A stretch of DNA of 64,000 nucleotides from Mesorhizobium sp. M00.F.Ca.ET.216.01.1.1 (lineage in GTDB: Bacteria > Pseudomonadota > Alphaproteobacteria > Rhizobiales > Rhizobiaceae): contig NZ_SADR02000013.1 in NCBI RefSeq assembly GCF_004010325.2, positions 1 through 64,000 of the forward strand. Direction: 5' to 3'. Both the position numbers and the translations under genes were made by a program. This document shows positions 42,375-52,132 of the stretch, one piece after another; within the stretch, counting starts at the first letter, position 1, and each line of letters begins with the position of its first letter. The notes below the pieces were generated by a model. The model saw only the letters and a program-made list of their open reading frames with translations, did no database searches and was not told where the DNA came from.

Positions 42375-43289
42375 TTATTCGGCGGCGGCTGACAATGCTC
42401 CCAACCGTTCGCCGAACCATTTCTTCTGCGTAGCCTCGCGGACGAGCGCTCCGACCGCGGGCGAATGCCTGCGGCCGCGCACTGTGACAAGGTTGACCTC
42501 GCGCCAGAATTCCGGATCGGTAATCGGCAAGGCGACCACTCCAGCGTGCCTGGCGGTATGCTGCGGCATGAACCCAAAACCAAGCCCCGCAGCGATCATC
42601 GACAGGGTCCAGTCGTCACGATCGCTCCAGTAGACCGGGTTAACAGTGACGCCCTGCTCGGCCAGTATGGCGTCGGCATAGCCGGCGAATTCGCAATTGT
42701 TGCGGTGGATGTAGCTCTCGCTGCTCATTTCCTTCACGTGCACGCAACGTTGATTGGCCAGTCGATGACCCAGATGGACGGCCATCACCATCTGCTCGCG
42801 AAAAAGCGCCAAGGAATGCACCTCTTCGTCCGGTATGTTCGACGGCAACGCGTAGATTGCGACTTCGAGATCTCCGGCAAGCAGCCTCCTACGCAAGTTG
42901 GGCGCGTCGGCGTCACATAGATGAAGCTCCACGCCTGGATGGCGAGCGCGGACCGACGAGATGAGCTCAATGACCTCATCGGGAGCGATAGTGCTCATGA
43001 TGCCAACCCTCAGTGGCGTCTTCTTCAGATGCACATACTCGTCGGCAATCTGCTTGGCCTGGCGCGAATTCTCGAAGACGCCCTGAAGATAGGTCTCGAC
43101 CATGCGGCCGAGCTCCGTGAGGTGAGTGTGTCGTCGCTCGCGATGGAAGAGAGCGCCGCCAAATTCATCCTCAAGCAGCTTGATGGCGCGCGAGAGTGCG
43201 GGCTGCGTGACGTTGCACTCCTCGGCCGCTCGGGTGAAATTCAGTTCCCTGGCGACGGCCAAGAAATATCTGACCTGGCTGATCTCCAC
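42375..43289 (-). CDS. LysR-family regulator (subgroup A, copy 2)
   Basis: GTG 43289 with GGGGGAG upstream is the best start and gives 304 residues. The N-terminus reads VRYFLAVARELNFTRAAEEC, then NVTQPALSRAIKLLEDEFGG, nearly the same as the LysR at 49156. It stands divergent from the hydroxybutyrate dehydrogenase gene, its most likely target together with the five-gene run behind it. Confidence 0.9.
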   Translation of the reverse strand: MEISQVRYFLAVARELNFTRAAEECNVTQPALSRAIKLLEDEFGGALFHRERRHTHLTELGRMVETYLQGVFENSRQAKQIADEYVHLKKTPLRVGIMSTIAPDEVIELISSVRARHPGVELHLCDADAPNLRRRLLAGDLEVAIYALPSNIPDEEVHSLALFREQMVMAVHLGHRLANQRCVHVKEMSSESYIHRNNCEFAGYADAILAEQGVTVNPVYWSDRDDWTLSMIAAGLGFGFMPQHTARHAGVVALPITDPEFWREVNLVTVRGRRHSPAVGALVREATQKKWFGERLGALSAAAE

Positions 43290-43553
43290 TGCACGCTCCC
43301 CCCATAGGCGCGCATACGGCACGACCCGCGTTGCGACGCAATCTTACAGGGTGCCGGCAGCAAACAAGCCAAGGCAACAGGGCCGCTTCGGCCATGCCCA
43401 CCGATGCCCTTATCATCGGCTATCGAATCCATGTTTCAACGGCATTTCCGATGCTTTGGACGGGCCGTCATACTCGTCCTCAACTCCAAACCCGGACGCG
43501 GAAAGCCGGCGCTCGCTGTTGTCCGGCTGCGGTTCCGATCGAAGGAAATAACC

Positions 43554-44336
43554 ATGCTCACAGGAAAAACGGCACTCATTACGGGCTCAACCAGCGGCAT
43601 TGGCCAGGGAATCGCCGAGGCGTTTGCTGCCAAAGGCTGCAACATCGTGCTCAATGGCTTCGGCGATGCCGGGGAAATCGAGATGTTGCGCGCGAAGCTC
43701 GCCGCCGATCATGGCGTAACCGTCCGCTATGACGGCGCCGACATGAGCAAGGGCGACGCCATAACCGCGATGATGGACAAGGCGATCGCCGAGTTTGGTG
43801 CCGTCGACATCCTGGTCAACAATGCCGGCATCCAGCACGTCGCTCCGATCGACGAGTTCCCGATCGAAAAATGGGAAGCCGTGGTCGCTATCGACCTGAT
43901 GTCTTCCTTCTATACGATCCGGCGCGCGCTTCATGCGATGAAAGAGCGCAAATGGGGCCGCATCATCAACGTCGCCTCGGCCCACGCTCTCGTCGCCTCG
44001 CCGTACAAATCCGCTTACGTCGCCGCCAAGCACGGTGTCGCCGGCCTGACCAAGACCGTTGCTTTGGAAGTCGCGGAACAAGGCATCACCGTCAACGCGG
44101 TCTGCCCCGGCTACGTGCTGACCCCTTTGGTCGAAAAGCAGATACCGGACACGGCCAAGGCGCGTGGCATCAGCGAACAACAGGTGATCAAGGATGTGCT
44201 CCTGGCGGCACAGCCGACCAAGCAGTTCGTGACGGTTGCCCAGGTTGCGGCGCTCTGCCTGTTCCTGGCCTCGGACGATGCAGCCTCGATCACCGGCGCA
44301 ATCATTCCGATCGAGGGCGGCTGGACGGCCCACTAA
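43554..44336 (+). CDS. bdhA: D-3-hydroxybutyrate dehydrogenase
   Basis: The 260-residue SDR has GSTSGIGQGIAEAFAAKG for NAD, NNAG, the active-site Tyr-x3-Lys in SAYVAAKHG, and CPGYVLTPLVEKQIPD with the 3-hydroxybutyrate-binding Gln. It interconverts 3-hydroxybutyrate and acetoacetate in polyhydroxybutyrate turnover. ATG 43554 follows GAAGGAAA. It begins a plus-strand run with the patatin and redox genes. Confidence 0.9.
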   Translation: MLTGKTALITGSTSGIGQGIAEAFAAKGCNIVLNGFGDAGEIEMLRAKLAADHGVTVRYDGADMSKGDAITAMMDKAIAEFGAVDILVNNAGIQHVAPIDEFPIEKWEAVVAIDLMSSFYTIRRALHAMKERKWGRIINVASAHALVASPYKSAYVAAKHGVAGLTKTVALEVAEQGITVNAVCPGYVLTPLVEKQIPDTAKARGISEQQVIKDVLLAAQPTKQFVTVAQVAALCLFLASDDAASITGAIIPIEGGWTAH

Positions 44337-44363
44337 TCCTCGGAAACCAGGAGCGAAAAGCCC

Positions 44364-45521
44364 ATGAACAAGATCACCCGAAATCCGCCCGTGTCCGAAG
44401 CCGAACCGGAGGTCAGCAGTCCGGGGGACAACGCCGCCAAACGCCAGACCGTACTGGTCCTTCAGGGCGGCGGCGCGCTCGGTGCCTATCAGGCCGGTGT
44501 CTACCAGGCACTCGTCGAAGGCGGCATCGAGCCGGATTGGGTGATCGGAACGTCGATCGGCGCCATCAACGCCGCGCTGATCGCCGGAAACGAACCGCAA
44601 GACCGCCTGCCGAGGCTTCAGGAATTTTGGGACGGCGTCAGCCGGAGCAGCCCGCTCGACGAGTTTTTCCAGATGATGGTTCCAAGCAACATCTTCGCCA
44701 ACATGGGAACGATCATGCGCGGCATCCCGGGCTTCTTCGAGCCGAATCCGAGCGCCATGTTCGGGGTGAACCGTGAGGTAGGCGTGGAGAAAGCCTCCTA
44801 CTACACCACCGATCCGCTCAAGCGAACGCTGAGTAACCTGATCGACTTCGACTACCTCAACCGGCGCCACACGCGGTTGACCGTCGGCGCAGTGAACGTC
44901 AACACCAGCGAACTCAAGTATTTCGACACCCGTGAGATGAGCCTGTCACCGGCGCACATTATGGCCTCTGGCGCATTGCCGCCTGCCTTTCCGGCTGTCT
45001 GCATCGATGGCGAGCCCTATTGGGACGGCGGCATCTATTCCAACACGCCCATTGAGGTCGTGCTCGATGCGCGACCGCGGCGCGATGCGCTGATCTTTGC
45101 GGTCAATATGTGGCAACCCCGCGGCACCGAGCCGAAATCGATCTGGCAGGTCATGGGACGGCAAAAGGATCTTCAATATGCCAGCCGCGGCAAGAGCCAT
45201 GTGGCCCGGCAGGAGCAGTTGCATCGCCTGCGGCACGTTGTGCGCGAATTGGGAAAGTACGTCCCTGAGGAGCGGCGTGAAGATCCGATGTTCAAGGAAC
45301 TCGCCTCCTATGGCTGCCCTTCTGTCATGCACCTGGTCCGGCTGCTCTCGCCGCGCCTCGACGGCGAAGACCATACCAAGGATATCGACTTCACTCGCTC
45401 AGGCATCCGCACGCGATGGCAGGCGGGATACGAGCACGCTCAGCGCGTGCTCTCCGAAAAGCCGTGGGAATGCGACGTCGACATGCTGCAAGGCATCGTG
45501 GTCCACGAGTCGGAAGAGTGA
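44364..45521 (+). CDS. Patatin-like phospholipase with DUF3734-type C-terminus
   Basis: The 385-residue protein has an intact patatin core: LQGGGALGAYQAGVY (oxyanion loop), GTSIGAINA (nucleophile Ser) and YWDGGIYSNTP (Asp of the dyad). The C-terminal 110 residues (YASRGKSHVARQEQLHRLRH) match the extension labelled DUF3734. Genes like this are often found after 3-hydroxybutyrate dehydrogenase, which hints at lipid or PHB granule metabolism. It follows bdhA after 27 bases. Confidence 0.9.
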   Translation: MNKITRNPPVSEAEPEVSSPGDNAAKRQTVLVLQGGGALGAYQAGVYQALVEGGIEPDWVIGTSIGAINAALIAGNEPQDRLPRLQEFWDGVSRSSPLDEFFQMMVPSNIFANMGTIMRGIPGFFEPNPSAMFGVNREVGVEKASYYTTDPLKRTLSNLIDFDYLNRRHTRLTVGAVNVNTSELKYFDTREMSLSPAHIMASGALPPAFPAVCIDGEPYWDGGIYSNTPIEVVLDARPRRDALIFAVNMWQPRGTEPKSIWQVMGRQKDLQYASRGKSHVARQEQLHRLRHVVRELGKYVPEERREDPMFKELASYGCPSVMHLVRLLSPRLDGEDHTKDIDFTRSGIRTRWQAGYEHAQRVLSEKPWECDVDMLQGIVVHESEE

Positions 45522-45573
45522 CTTGTTTCGGCGTGCGGCCACGCCGAACAACGAGATCGAGACGGAGACCCCG

Positions 45574-46968
45574 ATGGAAATCATCACTCCTGGGATGCGG
45601 CTGGTTCCAGAAGCAGTGCTGGCCAACGATGCAGCGCTGTTCCGCAAAATTCCGGAAACCCCGTCCCACGCCGATCGTTCACTGCATCGTGTGGTAATCG
45701 TTGGCGGTGGCGCAGGCGGGCTGGAGCTTGCAACGCGTCTCGGCCGCAAGTTCGGCAAGCGACGCGTGTCGATCACCCTCGTCGACCGCAACCGCACACA
45801 TGTCTGGAAGCCGCTGCTGCACGAGGTCGCGTCGGGCACGCTGAACGCATCGAGCGATGCAGTGGAATATATTGCGCATGCCAGCCGCCACCATTACCGG
45901 TACCGGATCGGCGAAGTCGTCGGCATCGACCGCGCGAAGCGCCAGGTCTTTGTCGCGCCCAGTTTCGACGACGATGGCAGGCAGATCATTCCGCCGCGGG
46001 TGCTCGGCTACGACACCCTGGTCATGGCCGTCGGCAGCGTCTGCAACGATTTCGGAACGCCGGGCGCCATCAGGCATGCAATTGCGCTCGATACTGCCGC
46101 CCAAGCTGCCCGCTTCAATCAGCGCATGATCAACGCCTGCTTGCGTGCCAACGCGCAATACGAGCCTCTGTTGCCGGGGCAGCTTCACTGCGTTGTCGTT
46201 GGCGCCGGAGCGACCGGCGTCGAACTGGCGGCAGAGCTGCACAAATCGATGCGGGAAATCGCGTCGCACAATCTCGACAACATCGATTTCGACAAGCTGA
46301 TCCGCATCACGATCGTCGAGGCGGGGCCGCGTATCCTGCCGGCTTTGCCGGAGCAGCTGGCGCGCGCTTCGGCACGTCTGCTTCGCGACCTCGGCGTCCA
46401 GATCCGTTGTGGGGTGAAGGTCACGGAAGTGACGGCGGAAGGGGTCAGACTTGGCGAAAAGCTCTTTGTCGCCGCAGAGCTTGTCGTCTGGTCTGCGGGC
46501 ATCAAGGCACCGGATTTCCTGAAGAACCTTGACAGCCTCGAGACCGACCGCATCAACCGCCTTGTCGTCGACGAGACGCTGCGAGCCAAGGGCGACGAGA
46601 ATGTGTTTGCCATCGGTGACTGTGCGAATTGCGTTCTCCCCGGAGAGAATGACCCACTGCCGCCGCGCGCGCAGACAGCCCATCAGCAGGCTGACCACCT
46701 CGTCAAGGCCATTGCCGCGCGCGTCAAGGGACAGCAGGCGCCGGCGTTCCGCTACCGCGATTACGGCTCCCTGGTTTCGCTCGCCGATTACGGCTCGTTC
46801 GGCAATCTGATCGGCGGTTTGAAGATTGGAGGCCTGATTGCCCGGCTGATGTACCGGTCGCTGCACAAGATGCACCTCAAAGCAGTGCACGGCACTCTAA
46901 AGACCGCGCTGGATACGTTCGCTGAGATCCTGGCGCGCCGCACCAAGCCTCGGGTCAAGCTGCATTGA
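45574..46968 (+). CDS. ndh: Type II NADH:quinone oxidoreductase
   Basis: ATG 45574 with GGAG upstream gives 464 residues. It shows the FAD motif VVIVGGGAGGLELATRLG, the NADH motif VVVGAGATGVELAAEL, and FAIGDCANC near the C-terminus, followed by a membrane-facing amphipathic end (RLMYRSLHKMHLKAVHG). It passes electrons from NADH to quinone without pumping protons. It lies between the patatin and a second flavoenzyme. Confidence 0.9.
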   Translation: MEIITPGMRLVPEAVLANDAALFRKIPETPSHADRSLHRVVIVGGGAGGLELATRLGRKFGKRRVSITLVDRNRTHVWKPLLHEVASGTLNASSDAVEYIAHASRHHYRYRIGEVVGIDRAKRQVFVAPSFDDDGRQIIPPRVLGYDTLVMAVGSVCNDFGTPGAIRHAIALDTAAQAARFNQRMINACLRANAQYEPLLPGQLHCVVVGAGATGVELAAELHKSMREIASHNLDNIDFDKLIRITIVEAGPRILPALPEQLARASARLLRDLGVQIRCGVKVTEVTAEGVRLGEKLFVAAELVVWSAGIKAPDFLKNLDSLETDRINRLVVDETLRAKGDENVFAIGDCANCVLPGENDPLPPRAQTAHQQADHLVKAIAARVKGQQAPAFRYRDYGSLVSLADYGSFGNLIGGLKIGGLIARLMYRSLHKMHLKAVHGTLKTALDTFAEILARRTKPRVKLH

Positions 46969-46986
46969 GCATCGGAGCGCAACACG

Positions 46987-48333
46987 ATGAAAAAATATGA
47001 TGTCGTGATCCTTGGCGGTGGCAATGCCGGAATGGGCGTGACGGTCGCGACTCGCGCGGCCGGCTTGTCGGTGGCAATGATCGAGGCTCGCGATCTTGGC
47101 GGCACCTGCCCCAATCGTGGATGCACACCGAAGAAGGTTCTCGTTGCCGCCGCGCATGCGCTCCATGACATCGACCACGCCGCTGAGCATCAGATCACCG
47201 TCAGCGAACCGTCACTGAATTGGGCAGCGTTGATTGATCGCGAAAAGGGGATGGTCAGGGAGATTCCTGACCGCCTTTCCGGCTTGATGGCGAAGCGCGG
47301 CGTGGACGTTATCTTCGGGGAGGCTGCATTTGCCAGCGGCAATGAGATCAGCGTCGGCGGGCGAAAACTGGAAGCCAAGAACATCGTCATCGCAACCGGC
47401 TCGAAGCCGCGCTCGCTGCCCATCCCAGGCGCCGAGCATATGATCACTTCCGATGACGTACTGAACGATCCTGTGCTGCCTGATGCGGTCGTATTCGTTG
47501 GCGGCGGCGTCATCGCCTTCGAGCTAGGTCATGTGTATGCGCGCGCCGGCGTCAAGGTCACCATCCTCGAGGCGCTGCCGCATCTGCTCGGCAGTTTCGA
47601 CACTGATGCTGTCGCACAGATCTGCGGCGAGGGTGAGCGCATAGGTATCCGTCTGCACACACTTGCCTGGGTCAAAAGGATCGACAGCGTCGACGGTCGC
47701 TTGCGCGTGACGTTCGCAAAGGAAGGTCGCGAATGCGTGATGTACGCCGATCGGGTGGTCAACTGCGCCGGCCGAATAGCCAATGTCGACGGGCTCGATC
47801 TTGGTGCGGGCGTTGTCGTGCATCGCGAAGGACGCATCGAAATCGACGACTACCTGCGCTCACGCTCGAATCCGGATGTCTATGTATGCGGCGATGCCTT
47901 GTGGAATTCCCCACAGTTGTCACCCGTGGCGACCTACGAGGGAGCAATCGTCGGCCGCAACATTGTCGATGGGCCAAAACACCGGCCGGACTATGCGCAG
48001 ATACCGACGTCTGTCTACACCATTCCGGCGGTTGCCAGTGTCGGACTGACTGAGGCCAAAGCGAAGGAGCAGGGGCTTGCCGTCACAGTTCACGTAAACG
48101 ACATGCGGGGCTGGCTGTCAGCCAAAACCTATGCCGAGACGGTGGCATGGTCGAAGATCATCGTGGAGGCAAAGACAGATAGAATCCTGGGCGCCCATAT
48201 GGTGGGACATGCGGGCGAGGAGCTTATCCACCTCTTTGCGCTTGCGATGAAACACGGCATCACGGCGTCGCAACTGTCCGAAATGGTTTATGGTTTCCCG
48301 ACATTCTCATCGGATATCAGGAACATGATGTAA
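46987..48333 (+). CDS. Pyridine nucleotide-disulfide oxidoreductase (glutathione-reductase-like)
   Basis: The 448-residue flavoprotein has VVILGGGNAGMGVTVA for FAD, the redox disulfide GGTCPNRGCTPKK (Cys 42 and 47) and a NAD(P) motif VFVGGGVIAFELG. The C-terminal base region reads YGFPTFSSD where glutathione reductases have H-x-H-P-T, so the catalytic His is Phe. It is therefore unlikely to be a standard glutathione, lipoamide or mercuric reductase; substrate is unknown. It begins 18 bases after ndh. Confidence 0.87.
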   Translation: MKKYDVVILGGGNAGMGVTVATRAAGLSVAMIEARDLGGTCPNRGCTPKKVLVAAAHALHDIDHAAEHQITVSEPSLNWAALIDREKGMVREIPDRLSGLMAKRGVDVIFGEAAFASGNEISVGGRKLEAKNIVIATGSKPRSLPIPGAEHMITSDDVLNDPVLPDAVVFVGGGVIAFELGHVYARAGVKVTILEALPHLLGSFDTDAVAQICGEGERIGIRLHTLAWVKRIDSVDGRLRVTFAKEGRECVMYADRVVNCAGRIANVDGLDLGAGVVVHREGRIEIDDYLRSRSNPDVYVCGDALWNSPQLSPVATYEGAIVGRNIVDGPKHRPDYAQIPTSVYTIPAVASVGLTEAKAKEQGLAVTVHVNDMRGWLSAKTYAETVAWSKIIVEAKTDRILGAHMVGHAGEELIHLFALAMKHGITASQLSEMVYGFPTFSSDIRNMM

Positions 48334-48473
48334 CGAATTGGGCGGTACGTGCGAACAGGATGCGACCGTTGGGTGCAGGAATGCACGCCACTCATGGAAA
48401 TCATGTGAAAAGAGCATGGCCTTGGTCATGCGTCTTCGATGATAGGCTGGATGCGACCTATGAAAGTGCCGAA

Positions 48474-49172
48474 ATGGTTGCCGATGACGAGGCTATGACG
48501 TTCGAACAGTCCGTGCAGGCTGCCATTGAACTTGATGCGCCGCTGAATGAGCGGCTGGAGGTGGTCGCAAGGGCTGTCCGCCGGCTCAACGCTGATTTTG
48601 CCGATGCGGTAGACCGCCTGGTGGCGCGCTTGCAGGAACAAGGGATGATGTCGCCGGCCCCCGGCGATGTGATGCCCGCGTTCCTCCTGCCTGACGACAG
48701 CGGCAAACTGATCGGATTGGCGGATCTCCTTGAGCAGGGGCCGGCGGTAATAACCTTCCAGCGCGGTCACTGGTGCCCTTATTGCCGCTTGAATGCGATC
48801 GGGATCGTGGAGGTCCAGGAGGAGATTGCCGCACTGGACGGCCAAGTGGTGGTGATCATGCCGGAACGGCGCAGGTTCGCGAAGGCGATGAAGGCTGCGG
48901 TAGGCGCCCAGTTTCCATTCCTGATCGACATAGACAATGGCTATGCGCTCTCACTCAACCTTGCGATCTGGGTCGGGGCTGAGATGGAGAGGTTGATGGG
49001 CGTTGGTTATGATCTCCCCAGCTATCAGGGTAACGCCAGCTGGTTTCTTCCGATCCCAGCGACTTTCATCGTCGGTACGGATGGGCGGATCACAGATCGC
49101 TTCGTCGATCCGGACTACCGCCGGCGAATGGATATCGATTACCTGATTGCGGCGCTTAAGCGGGCTCGCTAA
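48474..49172 (+). CDS. Peroxiredoxin-like (AhpC/TSA family) protein
   Basis: The thioredoxin-fold domain starts near PAPGDVMPAFLLPDDSGKLI and contains FQRGHWCPYCRLNAI with the peroxidatic Cys (W-C-P-Y-C). It likely reduces peroxides in the cytosol, perhaps using the preceding flavoenzyme as electron source (inference). The start is uncertain: ATG 48474 or ATG 48495 are both reasonable, while the frame is open back to 48360. Its end overlaps the convergent LysR gene by 17 bases. Confidence 0.83.
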   Translation: MVADDEAMTFEQSVQAAIELDAPLNERLEVVARAVRRLNADFADAVDRLVARLQEQGMMSPAPGDVMPAFLLPDDSGKLIGLADLLEQGPAVITFQRGHWCPYCRLNAIGIVEVQEEIAALDGQVVVIMPERRRFAKAMKAAVGAQFPFLIDIDNGYALSLNLAIWVGAEMERLMGVGYDLPSYQGNASWFLPIPATFIVGTDGRITDRFVDPDYRRRMDIDYLIAALKRAR

Positions 49173-50061
49173 CGCCAAATGACGACCAGTCGGTCGATCG
49201 CAAGAGGTTGAGCAGCGTCGTTGCAACCGGCGAACGATGCCTGCCTGCGACCGCATACACGGCGACGGTCCGTGAGATCTCGACGTCTCGCAGCCTGAGC
49301 CTGCGGATGTTCGGCGACCGCGGCGCTGTCATGGAGACGAATCCCACACCGGCGTTGGCCTCCAGCAGCGCCAACAGGTCGTGGTCAGTCTCGACTTCAT
49401 GGGCGGTTCGGGGCGTCAGCCCTTTCGCAGCGAGGCACCGAGATAGCTCCTCGCTTGTCTCCCAATCGACCCGGCTGAGCACCGGCTCACTGGCGAGTTG
49501 GCTTACCATCACATCCGATTCATTGCGGCGGCCGAGCGGGTGCTCGGAGTTCACCACCAGCTCGATCTCCTCTTTGAAAAGCGGCCAGATATCGAGCCGG
49601 TCCCAGGCCGGACCGAGGGGACCAGCTACCGCCAGTTCGACATCACCATTTTTCAGCGCATCGACTACCGTCGTAGGCGAGCCGCGGCTGATCTTGAGAT
49701 GCACACCCGGATAGGCTCGGAAAAGTTCCGTAAATGGCGAAACAAGCAGCGCTATGTTGACGCTGTTGGAGATGGTGACGTTAAGAGGCGCGACGTCGCT
49801 GCTTTGCACGGCCTTGGCGAGTGATTTCGCAGAACTGGCGGCGTCATAGCATTGCTGCAGCAACGGCAGCATGCGCCGTCCAAGTTCGGTCAGGTGGGAG
49901 TGCTGGCGCTCGCGTCGAAGAAGCTCGCCGCCCAGTTCGTCTTCAAGCGTCTTGATGGCGCGTGTCAGCGCAGGCTGCGTGACATTGCATTCTTCGGCCG
50001 CCCTGGTGAAATTCAGCGTGTTCGACAGGGCCAGGAAATAGCGGACCTGCTGCATCTCCAT
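49156..50061 (-). CDS. LysR-family regulator (subgroup A, copy 3)
   Basis: The 301-residue protein starts at ATG 50061 with GGGGGGCG upstream. The N-terminus reads QQVRYFLALSNTLNFTRAAE, then ECNVTQPALTRAIKTLEDEL. It overlaps the peroxiredoxin gene tail to tail. Targets are not evident: upstream lies a gene-free stretch of about 440 bases. Confidence 0.9.
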   Translation of the reverse strand: MEMQQVRYFLALSNTLNFTRAAEECNVTQPALTRAIKTLEDELGGELLRRERQHSHLTELGRRMLPLLQQCYDAASSAKSLAKAVQSSDVAPLNVTISNSVNIALLVSPFTELFRAYPGVHLKISRGSPTTVVDALKNGDVELAVAGPLGPAWDRLDIWPLFKEEIELVVNSEHPLGRRNESDVMVSQLASEPVLSRVDWETSEELSRCLAAKGLTPRTAHEVETDHDLLALLEANAGVGFVSMTAPRSPNIRRLRLRDVEISRTVAVYAVAGRHRSPVATTLLNLLRSTDWSSFGVSEPA

Positions 50062-50505
50062 GAACTTTCGCCCCCCTCAGCGAAATAGTCGATCCGGAAT
50101 TACGGCTTTTTTGCAGACTAACGCAATGGAAGGCATGAGGCAAAGGCGGGCGAACAGCGGGCTTTTACTTCTTGGCGAAAGGTCGGTGGCGAACGCATGT
50201 TCCAACGATTCGCTATCCCAATCGCAATCCTTCGCGGCCATGGCAGATATGGTTGCGAATGCGCCGGGCGCCCGCCTGCGGGGCCAACGCCGGCACGCGT
50301 TGAAGTACAAACACTCGCCTCGATCAGTCCCTGCTGGCCGAGATCGAAGCCATCGGCTGATCGATGCCCTTGAAGATGGCGCACAAGCTTGCGTACTTCC
50401 GCGTGCCGGATTTCCTTTGACCATGTCGCGCTTGCAACCTCGGGGGCGGCATTTGCTTCAGGCTGCCGTTTGCCAAAGTAGGGTGATCCAAAAAGGGCGC
50501 TCTTC
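50062..50505. other. Gene-free stretch, nothing recognised
   Basis: Both strands have open frames of 60-150 codons here because of high GC, but none shows a protein family, signal peptide or ribosome site. No hairpin terminator or repeat was seen. It must hold the promoter of the LysR gene at 49156. Confidence 0.5.
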
Positions 50506-51414
50506 TCAAAGGCCTTCATCCCAATACGGCGTGCGCCCGATGCACAGCGCAAGGTGGTCGACGAAGGCACGGACCTTCATCGACATCAGCCTGTTGCCGG
50601 GATAGACGGCATAAATCGTGCTGGCTGGAGGCTCCCAGGCATCAAGCACGCGTCGCAGCGCACCCGTACGCAGCGGCTCCGCGACCGCCCAAGTGGGCAG
50701 TAGGGCGATGCCGATGCCGTCGAGCACTGCTGCGCGCAGCATCTCGGCATTGTTGCTGCGAAAGCTGCCGCCAACGGCCACCCGCACCTCGCCACGTTTG
50801 CCGGCAAGGCGCCATTCGTCGCCCCAGGGCAGCAGGTTTGTGCAGAGGCAGTTGTGCTTCGCAAGGTCGCCCGGCTCGCGCGGCACCCCATGCTCATTGA
50901 GATAGGCGGGCGTAGCACAGGCGACGAGCCGGGATGGTGCGAGCTTGCGCACGACAAGCGGCGAATCCTCGAGCACGCCGATACGGATCGCCAGATCGAG
51001 CCCTTCGTCGACGAGATTCACATGCGCCGGGCTCAAGGTGATATCGACGGAAAGTTCCGGATAGCGCCTCAGGAAGTCCGGGACGGCCGGCGCCACATGC
51101 ATCCAGCCGAAGCTGTCGGGCGCCGAAATGCGAAGCGTGCCGCGCGGCTCGCGCTGCAGCGCGCTCGCTGCCTGCTCAGCAGCCTCGGCTTCGGCAAGGA
51201 TCCGCGCACAGTGGCGGTAGTAGGCTGCGCCCGCTTCGGTCATCGAGAGTCGACGCGTGGTGCGGTTGAGGAGGCGAATGCCCAACCGCTCTTCGAGCCG
51301 CTGCACATGGGCGCTGACAGCGGATTTGGAGATTCCGAGCCGATGTGCCGCAGCCGAGAAGCTGCCGCTGTCCACCACGCGAGCGAACGCGGCGATGCCA
51401 TCGAGCGGGTCCAT
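50506..51414 (-). CDS. LysR-family regulator (CrgA/AaeR type)
   Basis: The 302-residue protein has a helix-turn-helix (AFARVVDSGSFSAAAHRLGI, then SKSAVSAHVQRLEERLGIRL) and a substrate-binding domain with GTLRISAPDSFGW and GIGIALLPTW. It belongs to a different LysR subgroup from the other three. It is divergent from the cupin gene at 51524, which is its likely target. The 109-base gap contains the imperfect repeat TGTCC-N8-GGACA (51423-51440). Confidence 0.92.
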   Translation of the reverse strand: MDPLDGIAAFARVVDSGSFSAAAHRLGISKSAVSAHVQRLEERLGIRLLNRTTRRLSMTEAGAAYYRHCARILAEAEAAEQAASALQREPRGTLRISAPDSFGWMHVAPAVPDFLRRYPELSVDITLSPAHVNLVDEGLDLAIRIGVLEDSPLVVRKLAPSRLVACATPAYLNEHGVPREPGDLAKHNCLCTNLLPWGDEWRLAGKRGEVRVAVGGSFRSNNAEMLRAAVLDGIGIALLPTWAVAEPLRTGALRRVLDAWEPPASTIYAVYPGNRLMSMKVRAFVDHLALCIGRTPYWDEGL

Positions 51415-51523
51415 AAGTTAATTGTCCTGAAATCCGGACAGGAAGTCCACACAATTCCGGCTAATCGACGGGCGAGAACGGGACTATCGCTTGGTCAGCC
51501 ACCCGAACCACAGGAGATGGACG

Positions 51524-52003
51524 ATGGATGTCAAAGTCGCAGCAACTGAACCGTTCGTTCGCGAGCCGGCGGCCGGTTCGACGCTCAACGTTCTGGGCGT
51601 CACCCATATCTACAAAGCCACCGGCGCTGAAACGGCCGGATCCTTCTCGCTCTGGGAGGCGGTCTTTCCGCCGGGCACGGGTGCGCCACCGCACACCCAT
51701 GCTAGTGAGGATGAAGCCTTCTATGTGCTGAGCGGCGAACTCGTCATCGAATTCGAAGGCGAGTCCGCGCCGCACCGCGTTGCGCCCGGCGGCTTCTTCT
51801 TCGGCGCACGCGGCCGGCGCCATGCCATCCGCAATGTCGGCGACAAGCCAGCCCGGGTGCTCGTCCTTTGCGCGGCGAGTTGCGGCCTTGACCAGATGTT
51901 TGCCGAACTGGACGCCGCGACCGCCGCCGGCATGCCGGAAATGGGAAAGCTCGTGGCCATCGCCGCCAAATACGGCGTTACCATCGAGCCGCCGGCTGCC
52001 TGA
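51524..52003 (+). CDS. Cytosolic cupin-domain protein
   Basis: ATG 51524 follows AGGAG. The 159-residue protein has both cupin motifs: GAPPHTHASEDEAFYVLSGE (metal ligands His-x-His-x5-Glu) and the later GARGRRHAIRNVGD with the third His. No signal peptide is visible. It may be a small dioxygenase or sugar-binding cupin; substrate is unknown. Paired divergently with the LysR gene. Confidence 0.87.
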   Translation: MDVKVAATEPFVREPAAGSTLNVLGVTHIYKATGAETAGSFSLWEAVFPPGTGAPPHTHASEDEAFYVLSGELVIEFEGESAPHRVAPGGFFFGARGRRHAIRNVGDKPARVLVLCAASCGLDQMFAELDAATAAGMPEMGKLVAIAAKYGVTIEPPAA

Positions 52004-52132
52004 GATATCGTTCCAGACAGTCGGCGGCGTCCGGTCGAACTCTATGCCGCTGGCTCGGCAAGCCCCACCGGTAGCGGCATCAAGATTTTCAGCTGCGCGA
52101 GCAGCCATGCCCCTTTGTTTTCTTGTCCATGG

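Noticed and set aside
43587..46890. Two antisense frames over 400 codons opposite bdhA/patatin and ndh
   Set aside because: Both lie against genes with full catalytic motifs and show no family signature; they arise from codon bias.
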